DNA of 64,000 nucleotides from Hydnum rufescens UP504 (taxonomy: Eukaryota > Basidiomycota > Agaricomycetes > Cantharellales > Hydnaceae), in contig MU128987.1 of NCBI GenBank assembly GCA_014904985.1, positions 4,153 through 68,152 on the forward strand, given 5' to 3'. This document shows positions 1 through 9,480 of this stretch, piece by piece. Every line of letters begins with the position of its first letter. Position 1 is the stretch's first letter. Position numbers and translations under genes: made by a program. The notes beneath the pieces are model-generated. The model ran no database searches. It had not been told where the DNA came from and saw nothing but the letters and a program-made list of their open reading frames with translations.

Positions 1-792
1 CAGGTCTGTACAAGCATACACACATTCAACACCAGATTGCAGTTTTGTGCATGACCGCCATTTGCGTTGAACCCATTTTTCCTTCAGGCGGCCTTTGATC
101 CTTCAGACAGCGGAATTCGGACCTGAATTGAGTAATATTGCCCGCGCTAAATGGTGCGTACGTTCACTCTGGAGGCCAGACCCCCTCCATAAACGCGGTA
201 GTACTTTTCGCAGTGCGAGGCGCGAACAGAACCACCGGTACAGTAAAGGCCCAATACCGTATTTACCACTACACGCTACCTTCGCCGGCGTTAGTCTGTG
301 CGCATTTGTTTTGATGCAAGTTATGATAATTGTTTTTCCTTCACCATACATAGGGTATGACTGAGTTATTGCAATAGAAGAAACCGATCGTCTAAGTTTG
401 ATAATTCGCTGCGCTACGACTGGCCTGGCAGATCACTCCTGTACAGCTACAATAATTGATCTCCCGCAGAATCTCCTGGATTATCCAGGCCGTTGGCAGA
501 ATAGGACACATCGATCAATTCAAGCAATGCGAGCGCACAACATACTCTCTGGAAGACAAACTCCACAGATACCGAACCTGGTCAAATCAATTGGATATGT
601 TAGTCCGCAGAGAGTTGAAGAAATTATTTTCGTCTCCCTCAGTTGTTGTGGTATTTCCTTATTGCGAAATGTCATCCCAATAAGCGGGGAGCTTACTGAC
701 AAATTGCGACCTGAAATATTTGCTATTTTTACAACACTCCGTATCTGTAACTAGCTATATTAATCGTAATATTGTCCAGCACCCCCGCCTTA
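1..792. repeat. Degenerate duplicated upstream segment, no gene
   Basis: No convincing gene is seen. Positions about 85-235 match about 17505-17735 (both contain a CTTCAGACAGCG stretch, then CTCTGGAGGCCAGA and CCCTCCATA), the segment between oxidase copy D and the NADPH oxidase gene. Positions about 495-700 resemble about 14820-14970 and about 3480-3590 (shared ACAGATACCGAA and TTATTGCGAAA/TTATTGCCAA pieces). The stretch is therefore an older, diverged copy of the promoter-type spacer that accompanies each unit of the tandem array. The open frames here overlap one another on both strands and resemble no protein I recognise. Confidence 0.55.
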
Positions 793-2973
793 CAGAATCA
801 AAGATACCGCTCACAACGAGAGTGGAATCCCCCAGCGAGGTTCATGACTAGACGCAGGTATGCTCATCAGCTGCCTGCCATAAGAACCACCAAAAAACAA
901 AAACACGCACTCCTTATACGGATCATACTTCTCCTGACCTCTGAGCTTGAGATTGAGGTGTAGAGCTTCTCGAGTGGTATATCGCTCAAGGAGTAGTCGG
1001 AATAGAGGGGTAGTCAGCCAGCTGCTGGCCTTCGCTTTCCGCAGTAGCAGTGATTGCTGCTGCGACTTTTTTCAGGTCCTCCCGCGCAACATGATCGGAG
1101 CCTGCACCGGGCCAGCGCTGAAAAGAAAATGAAAATGGATCAGTGCGTAAATTCAACAGAAGACCGAGTTGGATGGTTCGATCCCTCACCCAGAGAAGCG
1201 ACAAAGGCGTGAAATTTGTTATGGGATACGACGAATCGTTCTTGGAGGAAGTCACTCCTCCAGTGTTTATGAATGGTTCGATAAACACGATAAGGGACGC
1301 CCCGTCCGTGAATTTGCCACCACCATCGAAGTAGTACTACAATCGCATCTAAGTACGATCCAATACAGAGAAATGGGCACAAAAATCTTACATCAGTTTG
1401 ATGGAGAATCTGATTTATCACCCCGACAGTGAGGTCCGTAAGGATACAGTGTGCATGGCACCCCTGAACACACCGTGAATCAACAGCTTATATGGCATAG
1501 CATCGGAGAAGGGCTTACCGGAGGTCGTTCTTCAGGAATGGAGCGGATGCCGCAGTTATGAGGTCGGTGTAGGTGCGGGTCTTCACGTCTTCTTGAGCTC
1601 TTGGGATATCAAAGAACTTGTCAAAAATATTGGGAGGCTGGGTCGACCCATTGTAGAAAAGTGTAACACTGAGTACGGGTGCAGGGACGCGGGTATACAC
1701 CGCGACTACAGTGGCATCCACATTGGTGTTGCTTGCTTGAAAGTCGGCGACGGCCGACACAACGAGGTTGATATTGGGCTGTGTGTATATCAGGCCGCCC
1801 CCCTATGAATTAGTCATCTTCAGCATAACGATACTCGGTGTATCGCACGTCTCACTTACCCACACATTACCAAGCGAATAAGTCTTGAATACATAGCGAG
1901 TTATGATTCCCTGTATTGAATTTAGTACACTGGCGATTGAGAACACACTCGAATCTCACAAAATTGTTATATCCGCCCTATGACGAGTCCCAGAGTGAGT
2001 ATCTTGAAGATAGGGATAGAGGGTCGCTTACTTTCAATGCCCATGACAAGTCCGGGTCTGATTGGGCGGTGACCACCGTAATCTCACCATTAGGAAGAAC
2101 CAACTCGAACGCCACGATATTATCGGTTACCTAGTTAGATACCGATTGGGAACCAGATGTCAAACGAGCCGTGTGACAGACATGCTTACCAGTCCGTGTC
2201 GATTAGAGATGTATGAATAGCCTGGTGGGAAGAGTATAAGCAACCTGCACGAGCCGGAAAAGAATTAGAGGAATGGAGGATATGCTTGCCTCCTCCCAAG
2301 GTGACTCCTGACATGCCAACACCAACGATACGTCCGCCTACGACTGTGACGCCTAATGGCTGGAGTTTGGTGTAGAGTTCAGCCCAAGAAAGTCCAGCCC
2401 CGGCAGTTGCGGTATGCTTGTCTTTGTTATACGTAACGTCCTTGAATCCTGATAATGCGATCTGAACTCCGGGGGTTGAACTGAACCCGGGGTTTGTCGC
2501 ACGTCCCCCGGCTTTTATCTGTGAGAGTATTTTCAATTGAAGGACGAGTTGGACGAATGCATTGACTGACCGCGAAAGGTGTATAATGTCTGCCAAGGAT
2601 CTTAATCTACGGACCGAACCCCAAGTCAGAATCCAGTGTGGGCAGTGGGGTACAAAACCAATCTACAATTTTGGACACGTCCTGAACGGTTGCAGGTTCC
2701 ACGGAACAAGCTGACGCTTGGCTGCTCGAAGGAAGCCAATGATATGTATCACTAGTGTAGAGTTCGCTCCCTGCCAAATTATAAGGCTGGTGCTGAAGGT
2801 GAAAGCGGAGCCACATGGGCGTACTTACCAGGGTAGGAAACACGGGCAGTGGGTACAGCGCGCTGGATAGCATAGCACGTCCAGCGATACGGGGGGTGGA
2901 TCGCGAGACCCTCGGGGGCAAACCAGTACCACACCTGGGAAAGTGTGGTGAGAGCAGCGTACGGTAAAAGCAT
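793..2973 (-). pseudogene. FAD-linked oxidase, copy A (degenerate)
   Basis: First (leftmost) of four related minus-strand genes for a secreted FAD-linked oxidase (PCMH-type FAD-binding domain, the berberine-bridge/6-hydroxynicotine oxidase superfamily). The first exon starts at 2973 with a hydrophobic leader (MLLPYAALTTLSQVWYWF); later exons carry ASACSVEPATVQDVSKIV and the FAD domain at about 2300-2590 (FSSTPGVQIAL, GAGLSWAELYTKL, GVTVVGGRIVGVGMSGVTLGGG split by an intron after the last Gly). Further blocks for the substrate domain lie at 1515-1760 (FQASNTNVDATVVAVYTRVP). Signs of decay: the GGH motif is GGR here, and the C-terminal exon, which in copies B-D reads DEHIPTRLVMDRAGG and stops, is shifted and interrupted near 840-870. 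Such enzymes oxidise alcohols or sugars and release H2O2; the substrate cannot be told. Left boundary approximate. Confidence 0.7.
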
Positions 2974-3761
2974 TTGGAACAGGATTGGGACCTCGATCCT
3001 TAGCCATCCTAACGCTTTTTATGGGGCGCAGGTACGGAAACGAGTGACAGTTCATGAAGGATTTACAAATGCTCCATGTCTGTCAGCGGGGAATAAGATG
3101 TATTCTGCCAGCTGACCTAGCCCAGTTGACAGGCAACCTCGGAAGATGTCCTCCGTTTTGCAGCCGATTGACAAGTGCACTGCATAAAGAAGTCGTAGGG
3201 TCCTGGCGTGAGATACTACTGTATGCGTGACCGCCAAAATGTCCTGCAGTCATCACAAGTGTCCGTTGGCTCCCAAACTTGGCGGAAATGTTCTGGGTGA
3301 CAATATGCACGACACTGCCAAGTTAGAAGAGATTCTGTGCCCAACTGAGGGTGTGGTAGAAGAAGGGATCCACTCAAGGTCCCTCTTCCGGATCGGCAAG
3401 TTCGTGACGGCCCCGGAGATTTACATCCGGACCCGCATCCATCCGGGCATCACCAGGAACGCTGCAAGTGGTCCCAGCGATACAGTACCGAACCTGGCCA
3501 ATCAATCGGATAGTCTCCCAGAGAGTAACGGAGATGAATCCATTTTCGTTCTTCAGTTCGTTGCGGTATTTCTTATTGCCAAACGCCAGTCCCACATCTA
3601 AGCTGGAGGCTTTACGTAGTTTGAACGATCTGTAATATTTCTCCTCGATAGTTTTAGACGCTCATTATGTGAGTATTATATATTAAGGACGAGGGTAGGT
3701 CTTGGTGTCAGTTATTATCCACCAACCTGCTTAACAGATCAAAGGTACCGCTCATGCCCAG
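2974..3761. repeat. Spacer between oxidase copies A and B
   Basis: About 790 bp without a convincing gene. It holds the presumed promoter of copy A (the TTTTTATGGGGCGCAGG box near 3016 recurs upstream of copies C and D) and a segment at about 3230-3650 that recurs at about 13075-13690 and, in part, at about 6265-6345 (GGCAAGTTCG...CCGGAGATTT). The comparison with 13075-13690 is informative because that copy contains a 385-bp inserted element which is absent here. Open frames of 124 and 73 codons on opposite strands overlap each other and are not supported by any family resemblance. Confidence 0.5.
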
Positions 3762-5918
3762 CTAGAAGTGGAATCCCCCAGCGCGGTCCATCACTAAACG
3801 AGTGGGAATATGCTCATCAGCTGCCTACCAAGCAGAACCTCCAAAAAAAAGCACGCACTCTTATTGGGATCATACTTCGCCCTGATGCTACGGAGCTTAG
3901 GAAGATTGACGGTGTAGAGCTTCTCGAGTGGTATATCGCTCAAGGAGTAGTCGGAATAGAGGGGTAGGTCAGCCAGCTTCTGGCCTTCACTTTCCGCAGT
4001 AGCAGTGATGGCTGCTGCCGCCAGTTTCAGGTTCTCCCGCGCAGTCTGATCGGAATCTGCATCGGGCCAGCGCTGAAAAGAAACGAAAATGGATCAGCGT
4101 GTAAATTAAACAGGATGTCCGAGTTGGATGGTTCGATCCCTCACCCAGAGAAGCGACAGAGGCGTGAGGAATTTGGTATGGGGATACGCCGTATCACTGT
4201 TGGGAGAAGTCACTCCCCCAGTCGGTATGAATGGCTCAATAAACACCATGAGAGACGCCCCACTGGTGAATGAGCCATTGTAATTGTAGTAGAACTACAA
4301 TGGCCTCAGCACGATCCAATAGAGAAATGGGTCACAAAAATCTCACATCGGTTTGATTGAGAATCTGAGATATGACCCCGACACTGAGATCCGTAAGGGA
4401 TACAGTGTGCATAGCACCCCTGAACACACCATGAATCAAGGGCTTGTATGGCACAGCATCGAATAAGCGCTTACCGGAGCTTATTATGCAGGAATGGAAC
4501 GGATGCCGTATTTATGAGGTCGGTGTACGTACGGGTCTTCACATCTTCGAGAGTTCTTGGATAGAAAAGGAAATTGTCAAAAACACCCGGAGGCGGGGTC
4601 GAGCCATTATAGAAAGCCGCTAACACTGAGGGAAGGGTGGAGAGCCATCCATGCGGGCATATACCGCGACGACAGTGGCATCCACATCGGTGTTGCTTGC
4701 TTGAAAGTCAGCGATGGCTGGCACAACGAGGCCGATATTGGCGCCTGTGTATAGCAGGTCGCCACCCTATCAATCAGTAATCTTCAGCATAACCATCCTC
4801 GATATACCGCCACCCTTCACTTACCCACACATCATGGAGCGAATAAGTTTTGAGTACAAAATGAGTGACAATTCCCTGCATTGAATTTAGTACATCGGCC
4901 ATTGCGAAGACACTCGAATCTCACAAAATTGTTATATCCGCCCTGTGACGAATCCGAGAGTAAGTATCTAGCAGATAGCGATACGGCAATAGAGGGTCCC
5001 TTACTTTTCAATGCAAAGGACAATTCCGGGTTTGAATCGGCGGTGACCGTCGTAATCTCACCATTAGGAAGAACTAACTCGAACGCCACGATGTTGTCGA
5101 TCACCTAGGTAGATACGATTGGGAACCGGATGTCAAACGAGTCGTGTGACATGCTTACCAGTCCGTGTCGATTAGAGGTGTATGAATAACCTGGTGGGAA
5201 GAGTATAAGCTACGTGTACGAGCCAGGAAAGAATTAGAGAAATGGAGGATTTGCTTGCCTCCTCCCAAGGTGATCCTGCCATGCCAACACCAACGATACG
5301 TCCGCCTACGACTGTGACGCCTAATGGCTGCAGTCGCGTGTAGACTTCATCCCAAGCAAGTCCGGCCCCGACAGTTGCCTACGCAGCTTTGGGTCATAAG
5401 TACACGTCCTTGAATTTCGATAACGCGATCTGAACTCCGGGGTTGAACTGAACCGGGGTTTGTCGCGCGTCCCCGCTTTTACCTGTGGAGTTTTTGAATT
5501 GAAGCAAAAGTCGGACGAATGCATTGACTGACCGCAAAGGGTGTGGAATTGTTGCCAAGGATCTGGAGCTACGAGCCGAACCCCAAGTCAAAATCCAGTA
5601 TGGGCATGGGGTGCAAAATTAATTTACAATTTTGAGACGTCCTGAACGGTTGCTGGTTCCACGGAACAAGCTGATGCTTGGCTGCTCGAAGGAAGCCAAT
5701 GATATGTATCACGAGTGTAGAATGGGCTCCCTGCCAAATTATAAGGCGGGTGCTGAAGGTGAAAACGGAGCCGCATGGCGTACTTACCAGGAATAGGAAA
5801 CATAAGCAGTGGGTATGGCGCCCTCGATAGCCAAGCACGTAGGGTGACGCGCGTTGGTTTCAGGAATAAGCCAGTACCAGAGAGAAAGGAAGGTGAGAGC
5901 TGTGTACGGTGAAACCAT
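3762..5918 (-). pseudogene. FAD-linked oxidase, copy B (frameshifted)
   Basis: Second copy of the secreted FAD-linked oxidase. The start codon at 5918 opens a leader like that of the other copies (MVSPYTALTFL, then WYWLIPE); the last exon ends at the TAG at 3762-3764 after DEHIPTRLVMDRAGGFHF. The substrate-side exon at about 4990-5104 reads IDNIVAFELVLPNGEITTV. The FAD domain at 5321-5600 is broken: the FSSTPGVQIAL-equivalent block is split over two frames (FNPGVQIALSKFKDV in one, TRDKPRFSSTPEF in another), and bases are missing from the C runs that copies A and C retain (for example GTCCCCGC against GTCCCCCGGC). I read this as a pseudogene, although the window also contains one-base assembly errors. 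Neighbours are copy A downstream and a non-coding repeat region upstream. Confidence 0.7.
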
Positions 5919-6480
5919 TTGAGGAGAGGGAATGAAGGTTGGTGGTGCTGAGAGTAGTGTTGCCGCGACTGGCTCAACTGAGTCAAGTCAAGCCAACTAC
6001 GAGACTAGTAGCCCTGCTCACCTCTTTTATTTTTAACTTTTTTTGATGGTATGTGAATAAGAAGTCGAGCCATGTTGGGTGAGACCAACCTTTCGTCTCG
6101 CCTCAACACTTAATCTTTTAGCATCCGGCCCCTGAAACTCTGAATGGTATCCGATTTGCATTACAGTATGGATCTGGGTCCCGTGACATTAGGGGCTGAC
6201 AGATCAGTTGGAAGTGGAATACAGTCTACTCATTTCTACCCCAACTTTTGCAGTTTTAGACCGCCTTCAGAATGGCAAGTTCGGCGCGGGCCTGGAGATT
6301 TGCCTCCGGATTGGCATCGATGCGCGCATGGTGTTGTTCACCAGTAAAGCTAACAAGCACAAGTGTAGGCGCCACAGGAGATGATCACGTGCGGATCAAA
6401 AAATCGTGGGAGCTTTGAATTTGCTTCATCGGTTTGTTTGCAAGACCGCGGCTGCACCGCGATGTGAATTACGCCGCCGA
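5919..6480. other. Spacer, nothing coding seen
   Basis: About 560 bp between oxidase copy B and the foldback repeat. It contains a short T-rich tract near 6020-6045 and a diverged fragment at about 6265-6345 (GGCAAGTTCGGCGCGGGCCTGGAGATTTGC) of the spacer repeat also found near 3395 and 13590. The only frames are under 70 codons and I see no gene or RNA signature. Confidence 0.4.
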
Positions 6481-7018
6481 CAATGTGACCGCAACGAGAC
6501 GACGGTAATTAGACTCGTGACCAGTACCCTCAGCTTGCTGAGGGACTGGTACAATGGGACTGCCGACAGGTTGTGGTCGAAACTTATCCGGGCGTCCAAT
6601 CATATCATTGTTCCCACGGAAATTAATCTTAGCTTCAGTTGCTTTTTGAACGGCTGTCTATCTGAGCTGTGAGTAAGAGGATCATACTTGGGGTGTGGAC
6701 ATAGTGTCCATGCCTCTTATATGCACGGGAAATGTTCCGGGTGTAGCTGGAATTCTAGGCACCGTGCTCTCGACGATGGAGCCATCATCTTAATTTTGTG
6801 TAGGCGAAGGTAGATTATTGATTTAACTTAATCAATTCACATTCAAAAAGCAACTAAAGCTAAGATTAATCTTCGTGGGAAAAATGATATGATTGGACGC
6901 CCGGATAAGTTTCGACCACAACCTGTCGGCAGTCCCCATTGTACCAGTCCCTCAGCAAGCTGAGGGTACTGGTCACGAGTCTAGACGGTAATCCCGTCAT
7001 TGTCGTTTCGGCCCATTG
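6481..7018. repeat. Foldback inverted repeat, arms about 170 bp
   Basis: Positions 6481-6650 and 6842-7018 are near-complete reverse complements around a central 190-bp loop. Matching landmarks are AGACTCGTGACCAGTACCCT (left, from 6511) and the reversed AGGGTACTGGTCACGAGTCT (right, about 6963-6982), GACTGCCGACAGG/CCTGTCGGCAGTC, GGGCGTCCAATCATATCAT and its complement, and AAGCAACTRAAGCTAAGATT. The arms contain their own small palindrome (ACCAGTACCCTCAGC TTGCTGAGGGACTGGT). The arms differ at a few bases, so the duplication is not brand new. It looks like a foldback or MITE-type element, but I cannot identify a target-site duplication. It lies immediately upstream of the five-unit hairpin array. 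Confidence 0.85.
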
Positions 7019-7106
7019 TGGATCCTGCGACCAGTACAACCGAAGAATAGGAAGACCGAGACCGCAGGTGACATGACCAGGATACCGCCTAGAAAGGCAA
7101 GCAGAC

Positions 7107-7244
7107 GACCACACCCGCCACTGCGGGTGTGGTCAAAAGGTGAGTTTTTCTATGCTAGTGGATACAACGGCGCAAAAAGAGCAGCTTTCACTGCTCTTCT
7201 TGCACTGCTTTGAATGTCTTTACTAACAACACTTATTATTATAG
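7107..7244 (+). repeat. Array unit 1
   Basis: Outer hairpin 7107-7134 (GACCACACCCGC, loop CACT, GCGGGTGTGGTC). Donor-like GTGAGT at 7140. Inner hairpin 7172-7203 (GCAAAAAGAGCAG, loop CTTTCA, CTGCTCTTCTTGC, one mismatch). Branch-like TTTACTAACA at about 7219. Acceptor-like TTATTATTATAG ending at 7244. Intron-like span 105 nt. Confidence 0.75.
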
Positions 7245-7318
7245 GTTGTGGCCTGGTCCCAGGTGCCAAACGACGAGGCCCTATCGGCCACACGCCAAAC
7301 GAAAACACAACGTCACGT

Positions 7319-7450
7319 GAACCACACACCCGCCGCAGCGGGTGTGTGGTTCTATATAATGTAAGTAACATTGTGCACCGCGCGAAAAGAGCAGCAAATG
7401 CTGCTCTTTTTGTGCTGGTTTTAATTTTAACTAATAATCTATTATTCTAG
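7319..7450 (+). repeat. Array unit 2
   Basis: Outer hairpin 7319-7352 (GAACCACACACCCGC, loop CGCA, exact complement). Donor-like GTAAGT at 7361. Inner hairpin 7382-7413 (GAAAAGAGCAGC, loop AAAT, GCTGCTCTTTTT). Branch-like TTAACTAATA near 7428. Acceptor-like CTATTATTCTAG ending at 7450. Intron-like span 90 nt. Confidence 0.75.
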
Positions 7451-7571
7451 GCTATTGCCACAAGTGAAGACCCGTGGAGCGAGCCCCCCCCCGAATGATA
7501 ACCCGCCCACAAAGTGAGACCCGCGAACGACAACGCGCCAAACAATGACACAAATCAATGCCAAACTGCAT

Positions 7572-7715
7572 GAACCACACACCCGCGGTAGCGGGTGTGT
7601 GGTTCTATACAAGCCAAGTAATGGAGTGCACCCCCGACGGTGCAAAAAGAGCAGCAAGGGCTGCTCTTTTTGCGTTCGTTTAATTTTTAACTAACACCTT
7701 ATTTTATTATTCTAG
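7572..7715 (+). repeat. Array unit 3 (donor lost)
   Basis: Outer hairpin 7572-7605 (GAACCACACACCCGC, loop GGTA, exact complement). The place of the donor reads GCCAAGTAAT near 7613, so GT is not conserved here. Inner hairpin 7642-7673 (GCAAAAAGAGCAGC, loop AAGG, exact complement). Branch-like TTAACTAACA near 7688. Acceptor-like TTATTATTCTAG ending at 7715. A run of nine C residues lies in the preceding inter-unit stretch (7484-7492). Confidence 0.7.
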
Positions 7716-7871
7716 GTTATCGCCTGAACCACCCACCAAACGAACCCCCGCCCCCTCAGAAATGACAACGCACCCACCAACCGAGAGCCGCAAACGCGAC
7801 CTGCCAAGGAACACCCGCCAGATGAAACCCGGGAACGGGAACACACGACGCGAGACCGCAAGGACCCCAGA

Positions 7872-8020
7872 CGAACCACACGCCCCTTCGGTGGGTGTGT
7901 GATGATTTTAAGGTAAGTATTCCCCATGTGTAAGTGCGATCGCGCAAAAGGAGCCGCATACGCCACTCCTTTTGCGTGGCTTTCTTTCCCTCCTTACTAA
8001 TGTATTGCTAATTATTCTAG
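7872..8020 (+). repeat. Array unit 4
   Basis: Outer hairpin about 7875-7902 is the weakest (ACCACACGCCC against GGGTGTGTGAT). Donor-like GTAAGT at 7913. Inner hairpin 7943-7976 (GCAAAAGGAG and CTCCTTTTGC around a looser loop). Branch-like TTACTAATG near 7994. Acceptor-like TAATTATTCTAG ending at 8020. Intron-like span 108 nt. Confidence 0.7.
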
Positions 8021-8176
8021 GTTTTCATCTGGACCCACAACCCCCAGCAACCCCCAATCAAGATCCGCGACCCCGCCGAACAAACACGCGAGAGCGGCAC
8101 CCAGCCCCCAAATGAAACCCGCGAACGGCAATAACTCGAAAACACGGCACGAGACCACAGAAGCCCCGGACAAACT

Positions 8177-8322
8177 CCACACCCGCTGAAGCTTCAGCGG
8201 GTGTGGTGATTTTTGAGGTGAGTATTCGCCTCCTATAAGTACGATCGCGCAAAAGGAGCAGCGTGTGCTGCTCCTTTTGCATGGTTTTTTTTTTTTTACT
8301 AACTTATTATTTATTATCATAG
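8177..8322 (+). repeat. Array unit 5
   Basis: Outer hairpin 8177-8206 is a perfect 30-bp palindrome (CCACACCCGCTGAAG and its complement, no loop). Donor-like GTGAGT at 8218. Inner hairpin 8249-8280 (GCAAAAGGAGCAGC, loop GTGT, exact complement). A T run precedes the branch-like TTTACTAACT near 8297. Acceptor-like ATTATCATAG ends at 8322. Intron-like span 105 nt. Confidence 0.75.
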
Positions 8323-9059
8323 GTAATCTTCTGCCCGCCCAATCAAACCCTCCCCCCAGACCCAAAACCTGCATAAACCGCCAACCGAAAACCCACGACC
8401 CGGGTGAGGGGGATGATATGTAGAATATAATAATGTAATGGTAAATACATAATTATAAACAAAACTCACCACGCACTAAAGTTTGACTTTGCGCTCGATT
8501 GTGAACTTAAATTTTGGTGACATTTAGAGTGTTTTTACTAAGCTGATTTGGCATGCTAGCTGGTGATGACAATTCAAAGGTTTGGAAATGCCATTCTGAC
8601 TCTTACTCAAAATACTACCGTATGCGTCATAAGTGTATATCTGTCACGTCACACCGGAACCGAGCGCCACCACGCATAACGTTACATTTGGGTGGGATTT
8701 GTTAACTATATTAGGGTGTATCAGCATGAGTGTTATGATTGGCATGGGTGAGCTGAGCGGGGGAAAAGGAAGGAAAAACAGGCCACCATGGCTTGAATAG
8801 GTAGAAAAGCGAATTCCTCCAGATTCGTGTCCCAGTCCATTCTGACCCACAGGGTCACTTACTTTCTACGTGTCACCCAATCAGACCCCCCCACTGTTGT
8901 GTTAACTTGCTTGGGAGTCAGGCCGCTGGTTTGCTAGAATATGACACATACAGCACTCAGACTCAGATTGGACAAACATAAAACAGGATTTTGTGTCCCC
9001 ACGTCACCCTGGAGGTCGTCAAGCTTACCGTGCCCCTTGGATGTTTAAGGTGTTCATAG
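8323..9059. repeat. Non-coding spacer with duplicated segment
   Basis: No gene is seen. Positions about 8525-8935 match about 13685-14365: shared pieces include TTTGGCATGCTAG, GGTTTGGAAATGCCATT, CTGTCACGTCACACC, ATATTAGGGTGT and the end CTTACTTTCTACGTG...GTGTTAACTTGCTTGGGAGTC. The right-hand copy carries an extra 242-bp element that is missing here. This segment lies just upstream of a fragment of the NADPH oxidase 5' region in both places, so the duplication included the promoter side of that gene. Confidence 0.6.
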
Positions 9060-9480
9060 TGCCCAGTGCGCCAGAATCCAACCATCTCCATCAATTCGAC
9101 CTCGTCTCCAATCTCGACCCCAGTCTTTCATTTGTGGGCTGGTTCCTCTGTTGGAGGAACAAGTCCGCTGTCGAGTCCGATCGACCCTGGCTCCAATCCG
9201 GCGCGTTATCGGCGCTTGCATTTTACTCGTATTGTGTGCATCTGCCCGCACTATATTCCCGGCGCTCTATCGCCCGTTAACCCATATATTTACCGTACAT
9301 ACGTCGTATAGTTTCCCCGCTGATTTGTAACCGCCGCCCACGTCTTTCAACATCCTCCGCTTCCTTTCACTCTTGCTCTAATTCATTTTTACTTTCGCGC
9401 TGGACGGCCTTCCATGGCTTCATTCAGTAACACTAACCATTCTTCAGGCATTGACTTTCTCTAGTTACGATCAATATGTA
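9060..9480 (+). pseudogene. NADPH oxidase 5' fragment, copy 1
   Basis: Positions 9075-9140 match the 5' leader of the intact NADPH oxidase gene at about 17757-17820 (CATCTCCATCAATTCGACCTCGTCTCCAA). After an unrelated insertion of about 210 bp (9145-9355), similarity resumes at 9362-9480: TTCATTTTTACTTTCGCGCTGGACG, then ATGGCTTCATTCAGTAACAC, coding MASFSNTNHSSGIDFL and an immediate TAG. The rest of the gene is absent. This is a truncated, dead duplicate. It shows that the tandem duplication unit spanned both an oxidase gene and the start of the divergent NADPH oxidase gene. Confidence 0.75.

Larger units (their letters stand above)
7107..8322 (+). repeat. Five-unit array of paired hairpins with intron-like signals
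   Basis: Five imperfect tandem units begin at 7107, 7319, 7572, about 7872 and 8177 (spacing 212 to 305 bp). Each unit runs: a GC-rich outer hairpin (stem ACCACACCCGC or ACCACACACCCGC with its complement, 4-nt loop in most), 4-27 nt, a donor-like site (GTGAGT or GTAAGT in four of five), an inner hairpin (AAAAAGAGCAGC or AAAAGGAGCAGC with its complement), a T-rich tract with a CTAA(C/T) branch-like motif, and an acceptor-like TTATTATTCTAG or similar. Stems stay paired while their bases change between units. The C/A-rich inter-unit stretches have stops in all frames in the units ending at 7913 and 8218, so a protein explanation fails for these. Candidate explanations are a spliced structured non-coding RNA or a family of amplified introns; function unknown. 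Confidence 0.8.

Noticed and set aside
1175..1195. GGTTCGATCCCTCACCC resembling a tRNA T-arm, repeated near 4128 and 11009
   Set aside because: It recurs within the oxidase genes at the same coding position and no acceptor stem or anticodon arm can be folded around it.
7107..8322. CRISPR-like array
   Set aside because: Spacing is irregular (212-305 bp), repeats are diverged palindromes and the setting is eukaryotic.
7214..8374. Frames of 65-120 codons on both strands across the hairpin array, with similar peptides in successive units
   Set aside because: The similarity follows from the repeated DNA. Frames change from unit to unit, contain the hairpin arms as codons, and all three plus frames have stops in the later units.
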